From assembly GCF_025558485.1 (NCBI RefSeq), contig NZ_CP102930.1, forward strand, positions 930,001 through 994,000: a DNA stretch of 64,000 nt. The letters run 5' to 3'. Below are positions 36,660-43,837 of the stretch, one piece after another. Position 1 is the first letter of the stretch, and each line of letters opens with the position of its first letter. The stretch comes from Bdellovibrio bacteriovorus. GTDB taxonomy: Bacteria > Bdellovibrionota > Bdellovibrionia > Bdellovibrionales > Bdellovibrionaceae. The translations under genes were made by a program, and so were the position numbers. The notes beneath the pieces are model-generated. The model was not told where the DNA came from, ran no database searches, and saw only the letters and a list, made by a program, of their open reading frames with translations.

Positions 36660-36679
36660 CTAAATTCCTTAATCAATAA

Positions 36680-38059
36680 CTAGCGCGTCAAAGCTTTCAG
36701 GGTGTCCCAAGCCTTCAGATAGCTAAATGCTTGATATGCCTGATAGTCTGTCTTGAACAGTTTGTCGCGTGGCGAAAGCTTCTCTTCTTTTTTTGATCCC
36801 ACGTCTTTCCACCAAGCTAACGCACCCTCTTCCGCGCCTTGTTTTACGTCAAGTTTTTCCGCGGCTTTCTCACGATCGCCCTTCAAATGACCGGCGATGT
36901 CGCCCTCACGAGTTGTCACAGATTTCACGATCGCTTTAGAGAATGCATCTGTATCCACGTCTTCGATTTCAATGTCAGGATGAATACCTTCGGCCTGAAT
37001 GGAAACTCCACTTGGCGTATAGTAGCGCGCCACAGTCAGCTTCAAACCACTGCCGTCACCCAGTTTGATCACGGACTGCACAGAGCCTTTTCCGAATGTT
37101 CTTTGACCAACAATCAAAGCGCGTTTGTTGTCTTGCAAAGCACCAGACACGATTTCACTGGCACTGGCTGTGTATTCGTTCACCAGAATCACGATTGGGA
37201 AATTGGTGTATTGACCTTTTTTAGTGGCCGTCGCAATTTCTTTTTCGTTTTTGTTACGACCAATGGTGCTGACAATCGTGCCTTCTTTCAGGAACATATC
37301 ACTGACCTTGATGGCCTGATCCAACAAACCACCGGGATTTCTTCTCATGTCGATAAGCAATCCGGACATTTTGTTTTTATTGTTCTTCATATGATTTTCC
37401 ACAACCTTCTGAAGGTCCTTGGATGTATTTTCAATGAAGCTCGTGATTTTCACATAGGCAAAGCCATCGCCCAAATCCGTGTATTTCACAGACTTGATTT
37501 TCACACTGCCGCGAACAACGGTGATATCACGCGGCTTTTCTTCACCATCACGAACCACACGCAGAACAATTTTGCTGCCTTTCTTTCCACGCATCATTTG
37601 CGAGGCTTCAACCAAACTCATACCCTTGGTGCTGGTGCCGTCGATACCCACAACTTTATCCCCAGCCTTGATCCCCGCTTCCCAGGCTGGCGCATCCTCG
37701 ATCGGAGAAATAATCGTCAGAATACTGTTTTGAATGGAAATCTCGATCCCCAGACCCCCGAACTCCCCACTGGTTTCGGTTTCAAAGTCCTTGAACATTT
37801 CCGGCGGCATGAAGTTCGTGTGCGGGTCTAATTCACGCAGCATCCCTTTGATCGCGCCATAGACCAGCTTTTTGGTGTTCACTTCCTCCACGTAGTATTG
37901 CTGAATCAGATTCAGCACTTTACTGAAGTTCTGAAGATCCGCATATCTTTCCTGGGCGAAGGCTCTTACTTGAAAACCTGTTTCTGCCATGACAAATAAA
38001 ACCAGCAGAAGGGCACCACCCAGTATGTAGGTTTTCCAGTAGCGTTTGAGTGATTGCAT
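36680..38059 (-). CDS. ctpA: C-terminal processing protease (S41A)
   Basis: 459 residues. N-terminal anchor (about 10-30), a helical segment with LVYGAIKGMLRELDPHTNFM, a PDZ domain (about 95-175: FGGLGIEISIQNSILTIISP, GIKAGDKVVGIDG) and the S41 core with LLIDMRRNPGGLLDQAI, NEYTASASEIVSGALQD (Ser in SASE) and RTFGKGSVQSV (the Lys of the Ser/Lys dyad). It trims exported proteins, often cell-wall hydrolase regulators. Four bp downstream of the EnvC-like gene, part of the ftsE-ftsX-envC-ctp operon. Confidence 0.94.
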   Translation of the reverse strand: MQSLKRYWKTYILGGALLLVLFVMAETGFQVRAFAQERYADLQNFSKVLNLIQQYYVEEVNTKKLVYGAIKGMLRELDPHTNFMPPEMFKDFETETSGEFGGLGIEISIQNSILTIISPIEDAPAWEAGIKAGDKVVGIDGTSTKGMSLVEASQMMRGKKGSKIVLRVVRDGEEKPRDITVVRGSVKIKSVKYTDLGDGFAYVKITSFIENTSKDLQKVVENHMKNNKNKMSGLLIDMRRNPGGLLDQAIKVSDMFLKEGTIVSTIGRNKNEKEIATATKKGQYTNFPIVILVNEYTASASEIVSGALQDNKRALIVGQRTFGKGSVQSVIKLGDGSGLKLTVARYYTPSGVSIQAEGIHPDIEIEDVDTDAFSKAIVKSVTTREGDIAGHLKGDREKAAEKLDVKQGAEEGALAWWKDVGSKKEEKLSPRDKLFKTDYQAYQAFSYLKAWDTLKALTR

Positions 38060-38063
38060 AGTG

Positions 38064-39173
38064 TTAGAGTCCTTTCATCCACTGTTGCGGGTCGTAGGGT
38101 TCGGAAAAATGTCTAATTTCAAAATACAGTCCAGAGGAGCCTTCCATCGGAGCCTCGCCCACCTGAGCAAGAACCTGTGATCCTGTGACCTCGTCACCGG
38201 CATTCACCTTCACATCCTGAGTATGAGAATAAACGCTGTAGTAATGATCACCATGATCCACGATCAACGTCGTTCCAAAGCCGGGAATGTGTCCCACATA
38301 AGAAATCCTTCCATCAAACACAGCTTTGACGTTGCTGCCCCTGGCTGCGGCGATGAAGACACCTTTGTGTGTTAAAGTATAGGGATGTTCTTGGCCTTTC
38401 ATAAGTCCAAATTTGTGGATAACCACACCTTCCAAAGGCGTCGGTAAAGCTCCTTTTTGGTCGGCAAAAGAGGGCTTAAAGAGCAAATCAAAGAGTCCGG
38501 CATCCTCTATATTATATTGCAGCGATTTCTCACGAAGGCCGTTGATCTTATTAAGAGCAAACATCTTGTTCTTTCTGATCCCATCCAGAAGCTTGCCTTT
38601 AAGGTCCTGCTCTTTGCGCAAAGCCTTTTCCTGATTTGCGATTTTTAGCTCAACAGATTTCAGGCCTTCCAGCTTCTGTGCCAGACTTTTCCTTTTGGAT
38701 TCCAAATCCTTAAGGTCCTTGGAGTAATTCTTAATCAGCTCCAGATCGCGAGCCGCCACCACACCCAGAATCTTTAAATTTCTTTCCAAAGACACCGAAC
38801 TGTTGGATGAGAAAACAAAACGCGCAATCGAAGGGCCGCCCAGCTTGTACATGGCACGCAGACGTTCGGCCAGTAACAGTCGCTGCTGTTTGGACTTCTG
38901 ATCCAGATCCTCGACTTTAACAGTCAGATTACGAACACTGACTTCAAGGAAGGCGCGATCCTGCGACAGCTCCCCTTTTTCAGTCACAATTTTTTTGATT
39001 TTCTTATTCAACTGATACAATGCCGACAGCACTTGGCGCTGCTTTACCTCTTCGGCTTCCAGCTTCTTTTTTGTCGCTTCAAAGTCCTTGGCAAGACTAT
39101 CCACGTCCGTGGATGCTTTTGCCCCCACGGCCCATGCCAGACTTAATGCCAAAAGAATTCGCGACCAAATCAA
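38064..39173 (-). CDS. envC: EnvC-like coiled-coil protein with degenerate LytM domain
   Basis: 369 residues. Signal peptide (about 1-20), a long coiled coil (about 25-230) and an M23/LytM domain (about 245-369). The Zn ligands are altered: the HxxxD site reads HKGVFIAA and the final HxH site reads YSVYSHT, so it should not cleave peptidoglycan. This is as in E. coli EnvC, which activates amidases and is controlled by FtsEX. Position directly after ftsX supports that role. The symbol is by analogy. Confidence 0.82.
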   Translation of the reverse strand: MIWSRILLALSLAWAVGAKASTDVDSLAKDFEATKKKLEAEEVKQRQVLSALYQLNKKIKKIVTEKGELSQDRAFLEVSVRNLTVKVEDLDQKSKQQRLLLAERLRAMYKLGGPSIARFVFSSNSSVSLERNLKILGVVAARDLELIKNYSKDLKDLESKRKSLAQKLEGLKSVELKIANQEKALRKEQDLKGKLLDGIRKNKMFALNKINGLREKSLQYNIEDAGLFDLLFKPSFADQKGALPTPLEGVVIHKFGLMKGQEHPYTLTHKGVFIAAARGSNVKAVFDGRISYVGHIPGFGTTLIVDHGDHYYSVYSHTQDVKVNAGDEVTGSQVLAQVGEAPMEGSSGLYFEIRHFSEPYDPQQWMKGL

Positions 39174-40072
39174 ACTGTTGTCCCCTGACTTCCGGCAAAT
39201 CCGTCATTAATTCTACGCACGCAAAGATAAGAACCAAAAGCCCCCAACGCCGTACCCACGCAGACAAAAGCCACCAACACGACCGGGCCCAGGAATTCGA
39301 TATGCTGTCCCAGCTGCAGGAAACTTAACTTTGTCGTCAGCAGATTTTTGATGCCAACATACACCACAAAACACAAAACCATTGCGATCAACGAGGAAGA
39401 AACACCCAAGAGGGCCCCTTCCATCAAAAAGGGTTTACGAATCATGGACGGTGTCGCCCCAATCATTTCCAACACCACAATTTCATCCTTGCGAGCCTGC
39501 ACTGAAGCGCGAATAGCATTGGACATCACAAAGAGCGATGCCAGCAGAATCACCAGACAAAGCGCTTGCAAAGTCAGCTCGATCGCACTGACCAAGGCGG
39601 CGTATTTTTCCACCCAGTCCTGTCCGTAACTGACTTCTTCCACTCCCTGAAGTCCTTTGACCTGTTCAGAAAGTTTTTGCAGCACGGGCATTTGATCTGC
39701 TGTCGCCACGGAGGATTTTAACTGCACCTGAAAACTTGCCGGAATCAGGCGCAGCAATTCTTCATCCTGCGAAATATCAGGTGCATAGCTTGCCATTTGG
39801 GAACGGAAATCCCCCAGGGCCTTTTCCTGAGAAATGAATTTCACGGCACCGACTTCATCGTTTTCCTTAAGGCGCGCCTGAATGTCCTGGCGACCAGAAT
39901 CAGACAGATCCTGTGCCAGATAGACCGTCATCTGCACGTCTTCACCCCATAAGGTCAGAATATTTCTGAAGTTCTGAGAAATAAGAAGGGCTGCTCCCAT
40001 CACCACGAAGCAGGCCGTGACGACAACCAATGTGGAAAGCTTTAATGCCCAGTTTTTTTGGGGAGGTCTCAT
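39170..40072 (-). CDS. ftsX: Cell-division protein FtsX
   Basis: 300 residues from the ATG at 40072 (MRPPQKNWALKLSTLVVV). First TM at about 10-32, then the extracytoplasmic loop that contacts amidase activators (about 33-160), and three further TM helices at about 175-196, 220-245 and 270-292 forming the FtsX permease domain. Its ATG overlaps a TGA that would end an intact ftsE (ATGA at 40072-40069). It overlaps the envC-like gene by 4 bp. Confidence 0.92.
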   Translation of the reverse strand: MRPPQKNWALKLSTLVVVTACFVVMGAALLISQNFRNILTLWGEDVQMTVYLAQDLSDSGRQDIQARLKENDEVGAVKFISQEKALGDFRSQMASYAPDISQDEELLRLIPASFQVQLKSSVATADQMPVLQKLSEQVKGLQGVEEVSYGQDWVEKYAALVSAIELTLQALCLVILLASLFVMSNAIRASVQARKDEIVVLEMIGATPSMIRKPFLMEGALLGVSSSLIAMVLCFVVYVGIKNLLTTKLSFLQLGQHIEFLGPVVLVAFVCVGTALGAFGSYLCVRRINDGFAGSQGTTV

Positions 40073-40083
40073 TTCGTATCCCC

Positions 40084-40235
40084 CACGATCAGTATCCTGA
40101 CTCTTCACTAAGGCGCGGGTCCAGATTCCCCGTCGGTTCATCGGCAATCAAAACACCCGGTTGGTGAATGATGGCCCGGGCAATGGCGGTGCGTTGCTGC
40201 TCTCCGCCGGAAACAAAGTCAGGATACTGATCGTG
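40084..40235. repeat. Perfect 19-bp inverted repeat across the ftsE break
   Basis: CACGATCAGTATCCTGACT at 40084-40102 and its exact reverse complement at 40217-40235. The second lies in native ftsE (coding HDQYPD), while the first covers the deletion point. Confidence 0.95.
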
Positions 40236-40625
40236 CTTATGCGCCAGCCCCACCTGTTCCAGAACCTCGTACACTCGGCGCTGAATCGCAGGTGTTTTGT
40301 CACCGCGAACCTGCAAAGGCAAGGCGACGTTTTCAAAGATCGTGCGATCCTTAAGAAGCTTGAAATCCTGAAAGATCACACCGATTTTTCTGCGAAAGAA
40401 TGGGATTTGAGTATCACGAATTGTCAGCAGGTCATGGCCTGCCACTTTCACATCTCCGGAGGTGGCTACATCATAGGCCGAGATCATTTTAAACAGTGTG
40501 GTTTTTCCAGCACCGCTGGGGCCGGTCAGAAAGACAAATTCACCCTTGTCGATTCGCAAATCAACATTTTTTAGGGCATGAACCGGGCCGGGATAAGTCT
40601 TATAGACGTGAGAGAATTCAATCAT
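40089..40625 (-). pseudogene. ftsE: FtsE ATPase with deletion and frameshift near the 3' end
   Basis: 178 codons, where about 220-230 is usual. Walker A GPSGAGKTT (35-43), Q-loop VIFQDFKLL, signature FVSGGEQQR and Walker B VLIADEPTGNLDP are intact. After LSEE the frame becomes SGY and stops. The H-loop and C-terminal helix are missing. In another frame the following bases encode ILIVGDTK and a TGA overlapping the ftsX start, which looks like the native ftsE end. So roughly 100 bases were lost and the frame shifted. At the break lies an exact inverted copy of 19 bases from inside ftsE. Confidence 0.9.
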
Positions 40626-40707
40626 CCCTTCATCTTATGAAAGATGCAGGCTGATGAATACTCGCCACAAGTCGAGGTTTTAGAGGGAAAGTCCCTTTTT
40701 TAGGAAG

Positions 40708-40962
40708 TTAAGGCATGCTTCCGGACATCAAGGTATCAATGACCGTACTGTGCTGGCGACGCAGCGCCAACTTGATCGCTTCTTCTGACTGAGTTGAACC
40801 CAGTTTCAAGACTGTGTCGTAAGGTGTTTTGATGGTCTTAAGGACCGCACCGTTGCAGAAAATTCTGCTGACCAAATAGGGGTTCTGAACTCCCCAATCC
40901 TCTGTCTGAATGTGGTACTTCTGCCCACGCACTGTAATATCCGAATTAAAACCCTTTTGCAC
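40708..40962 (-). CDS. Small conserved protein, about 84 aa
   Basis: Reads VQKGFNSDITVRGQKYHIQT, then EDWGVQNPYLVSRIFCNGAVL. I take the GTG at 40962, which has GAGG nine bases upstream. A GTG two codons earlier and an ATG at 41052 are alternatives. The pattern FNxDIxxxGxxxHIQTEDxGxxNP recalls short proteins in myxobacteria and relatives of unknown function. Soluble, with a C-terminal helix. It stands between ftsE and a divergent DUF481 gene. Confidence 0.6.
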   Translation of the reverse strand: MQKGFNSDITVRGQKYHIQTEDWGVQNPYLVSRIFCNGAVLKTIKTPYDTVLKLGSTQSEEAIKLALRRQHSTVIDTLMSGSMP

Positions 40963-41081
40963 CTTCACAAACCTCGAACAAAAAATAGCAGATTTTGCTG
41001 TGTTTCTCACCACATTTTTCTTGGATGAGTGTCGAAAAAAATCTAGAGTCAAAGCCTGTCTAAATAAAAGGAGATTTTGCT

Positions 41082-41795
41082 ATGAAATTGTTCTCATTGT
41101 CGGCAAGTGTTTTCGCTTTGCTTTGTTCTTTCTCTGCTGTGGCAGCTGAGCCTTTCACTGGTGAAGCAGAAGCGGGTGCGGTTGTTGTCAGTGGCAACAG
41201 TGATTCCCAAAGCTATGCCGCAAAGGGAAAAGCTGTCTATACACACGAGAAAAACGTGTACACAGCTTTCGGCCGCTACTTGAAAACTGACTCTAACGGT
41301 GTTGAAAGTGCGCGCAACTGGGAAGCTGGTGCCCGTTATGAGCGCGAATTGACCGATTACCTGGGTGTGTTTGCCGGTCAAAAAGCTGAAAGTGACGTGT
41401 TCAACGGATATGTTCAAAGGGATTCCACGGATTTGGGTTTGAAGTATTCCCTGATAAAAAGTGATGAAATGAACTGGTTCTTCGAGGTCGGTTATCGTTA
41501 CCAAAAGACATTGTCCACAGCTGGAACTGTTGCCAACGACAACATGGGCCGTGTGTACACAGAGTTCAATAAAGCTTTGGATAAAACCTTGTCCTTCAAA
41601 TACTGGGCGGAATATCTGCCAAACTTCACTGAGCCGGATGCTTACCTGTTCAACACAGAGGCTTCTTTGAATGTTATGTTGAATTCTATCTTCTCTCTGA
41701 AATTGGCTTACCTATTACAATATCAGAATGAAGTGCCAGCTAGTGGCAAGTACACGACAACTACGACTACAATGAACCTTGTTGCGAAGTTCTAA
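41082..41795 (+). CDS. DUF481-family outer-membrane beta-barrel protein
   Basis: 237 residues. Signal peptide to about residue 22 ([10 protein letters not shown]). The mature part opens [20 protein letters not shown], the usual DUF481 start, then alternates amphipathic strands ([24 protein letters not shown]) and ends with an aromatic C-terminus NLVAKF as in outer-membrane proteins. Function unknown. A GGAG site lies nine bases upstream. mscL follows 14 bp after. Confidence 0.86.
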   Translation: MKLFSLSASVFALLCSFSAVAAEPFTGEAEAGAVVVSGNSDSQSYAAKGKAVYTHEKNVYTAFGRYLKTDSNGVESARNWEAGARYERELTDYLGVFAGQKAESDVFNGYVQRDSTDLGLKYSLIKSDEMNWFFEVGYRYQKTLSTAGTVANDNMGRVYTEFNKALDKTLSFKYWAEYLPNFTEPDAYLFNTEASLNVMLNSIFSLKLAYLLQYQNEVPASGKYTTTTTTMNLVAKF

Positions 41796-41809
41796 GAAAG
41801 GAACCCACC

Positions 41810-42241
41810 ATGTTTAAAGAGTTCAAAACGTTTATTATGCGCGGCAATGTCCTGGACATGGCCGTTGGTATCATCATTGGTGCCGCCTTCGGTAAGATCG
41901 TATCCTCTTTCGTTGCCGATATCCTGACTCCGGTTTTGAGTTTGGGATTGGGCAAAGTTGATTTCTCCAACCTGTTTGTTGCCTTGAATGGCGAGTCCTA
42001 TGCGACTCTGGATGCTGCCAAACAGGCAGGCGTGGCGACACTCAACTATGGTATTTTCCTGAACATCGTTTTGGATTTCTTGATCGTGGCTTTTGCCATC
42101 TTCCTGATCGTGAAAGCGGCTAATAAGATGCAAAAAGCTCCAGAAGCTGCCCCGGTAACAACAAAAGAGTGTCCGGAATGCTGCTCTCAAATTCCTATCA
42201 AAGCCCGCAAGTGCCCTAACTGCACAAGCGCAGTCGCTTAA
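41810..42241 (+). CDS. mscL: Large-conductance mechanosensitive channel with C-terminal zinc ribbon
   Basis: 143 residues. [20 protein letters not shown] is the diagnostic first TM helix and pore constriction. The second TM is about 78-103 ([20 protein letters not shown]). Instead of the simple charged helix bundle the tail ends [18 protein letters not shown], a four-Cys zinc ribbon. MscL opens under membrane tension to release solutes at osmotic down-shock. An intrinsic terminator follows. Confidence 0.95.
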   Translation: MFKEFKTFIMRGNVLDMAVGIIIGAAFGKIVSSFVADILTPVLSLGLGKVDFSNLFVALNGESYATLDAAKQAGVATLNYGIFLNIVLDFLIVAFAIFLIVKAANKMQKAPEAAPVTTKECPECCSQIPIKARKCPNCTSAVA

Positions 42242-42250
42242 TACCTACGA

Positions 42251-42275
42251 AAGCCCGGCACCCGCCGGGCTTTTC
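42251..42275 (+). terminator. Intrinsic terminator after mscL
   Basis: Perfect 9-bp stem AAGCCCGGC/GCCGGGCTT with ACCC loop and a TTTT run. Confidence 0.9.
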
Positions 42276-42288
42276 TCATTCTGGGACG

Positions 42289-42316
42289 TAAACTTTTTGG
42301 TCGCCCCTGCCGATAA
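42289..42316 (+). promoter_or_regulatory. Sigma-28 (FliA)-type promoter
   Basis: TAAACTTT (42289-42296), a 12-bp spacer, and GCCGATAA (42309-42316). Against TAAAGTTT-N11-GCCGATAA this is 7 of 8 and 8 of 8, with a spacer one base longer. It drives the coiled-coil protein starting at 42363. Confidence 0.72.
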
Positions 42317-42362
42317 TTGGTACTGCACTTGCATCAGTAACCATCATCGGGGAGGAAATCAA

Positions 42363-43763
42363 ATGAGTACGATTTCAAACTCTAAAAAGAGATCATCTGT
42401 CAAATTAGTCATCAATCTTCTGAGCGTGTCTTCCCTTATTATGCCGGCTGTGTCTTTTGCACAGCCAGTAACATCAGGTGTTCAAGTTCAAATTAGCTCG
42501 GAAGACTATAAAGCTGACAGGATCAGACAGGAATGCAATAGCGCCCGGGACAAAATTTCTGAAGCAGAAAGAGCGATTGGCACCGCCTGCCGTAAGGCGG
42601 GCCTGGGCAGTGGCTCAAACTGCGTGGCAAAAGCGGAATCCTGCGCAGATACCATTGGTGGCGAAGAATTTAGCACTACTGATGCCATTGGAACGGTTCT
42701 GGGTCTTCCCATCAATTCAAGTCTGGGCTCTGCCTGCCCACAGATGAATGGTCGCGATTACTATGACGAAATCAAACGTTTGAATCAGGAAGTTAAAGAC
42801 ACTGAAAAAGACATCGCAGATCTTGGACAGGAAAAAGCGGACATCGAAAAAGAGTTCAACGAAAAGATTGCAGACCTTCAAGAGGCTTTGACAGAGGCCC
42901 AGCAAGAACTGGAAAAAACCAAAGAGGATCTGGACGCCGAGGAACGCGAACAGCTAGCCAGCTTCCAACAGGCTCAGGTCTCTAACAAAGAACAATTGCG
43001 CGCCAAAGGCAGTGAATTGATTTCTCTGCGCAGTGCTCGCACGGCCGCTTTGCGCAACAAAGCAACAAAGATGCTGGAGCTAACCGCTGAAACCAGCAAA
43101 TACACTTGCAATGGTGAGTATCTAAAAGCCGCGAAAGAATACGGAAATGTAAGCGGCACTTCCAGCAAGAACCACATCAGCAAAGCAAAAGCCCAGAAAG
43201 CAGCAGCTCTGGATGCCTATCAAAAATGTCTTAACCGCTTCCAGCAAGCCCGCATTAAAGTCAGCGAAGATACACAGGCCGAAATTGAGGCATTGGACGA
43301 TAAAATCCGCTCCGCAGAGTCCAGTATGGATGAAATTAACGACACGTTGAATCTGGCTTCAACTCAGCTTCAGCAAATGAAAGACTCTACAGCGAAAAAG
43401 AAAACTGCGGCCGAAAAGAAAGTCACAGACCTTATGACTTTGACCCAGCAAAAGATGACGGCAGCTCAGCAAGAGCTACAAACTCGACTTCAGGCGTTGG
43501 CAACCCGCCAGGCCAGTTTGCAAAAAGCTCTTACTACTGCATCCAATGAATTGATGACCCTTAAAAACTCTCCGGCGCCAAAGAAGAGTGCAGAATACAC
43601 AGCAGATGAGGCTTCTTCTGAAATTTCCGGAGAACTTGCCAAAATCAATGGCGTCATCGGCAGTTCAGACCCATCCTGCAACCTCGACAGCGCCTTGGCT
43701 TCAGCTAAGGTTAAGAAAAGATCGCGTGACAGTTCTAAAACAAAAGGCGTGCGCGGCAACTAG
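42363..43763 (+). CDS. Exported long coiled-coil protein behind a FliA-type promoter
   Basis: 466 residues from the ATG at 42363 (GGGGAGG upstream). A signal peptide ends at about residue 34 (MPAVSFAQ). A Cys-containing N-terminal part (CNSARDK, ACRKAG, NCVAKAESC, ACPQMNG) is followed by coiled coil from about 130 to 410 with two arms (KRLNQEVKDTEKDIADLGQE; DDKIRSAESSMDEINDTL) and a Cys-bearing middle (YTCNGEYLKAAKEYG). The Cys pairs may be disulfide-bonded in the periplasm. No family recognised. Its promoter type suggests expression with late flagellar genes. Confidence 0.75.
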   Translation: MSTISNSKKRSSVKLVINLLSVSSLIMPAVSFAQPVTSGVQVQISSEDYKADRIRQECNSARDKISEAERAIGTACRKAGLGSGSNCVAKAESCADTIGGEEFSTTDAIGTVLGLPINSSLGSACPQMNGRDYYDEIKRLNQEVKDTEKDIADLGQEKADIEKEFNEKIADLQEALTEAQQELEKTKEDLDAEEREQLASFQQAQVSNKEQLRAKGSELISLRSARTAALRNKATKMLELTAETSKYTCNGEYLKAAKEYGNVSGTSSKNHISKAKAQKAAALDAYQKCLNRFQQARIKVSEDTQAEIEALDDKIRSAESSMDEINDTLNLASTQLQQMKDSTAKKKTAAEKKVTDLMTLTQQKMTAAQQELQTRLQALATRQASLQKALTTASNELMTLKNSPAPKKSAEYTADEASSEISGELAKINGVIGSSDPSCNLDSALASAKVKKRSRDSSKTKGVRGN

Positions 43764-43837
43764 CCTTCGGGCCAGTGTCCCTAGACCCTACCCTTTCACA
43801 CTGTTAGAATGGGGGCTTATTAAAGGAGCCCCCCACA

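Noticed and set aside
36839..37831. 330-codon open frame opposite ctp
   Set aside because: Antisense to the S41 protease, with His/Asn/Phe-rich composition typical of shadow frames.
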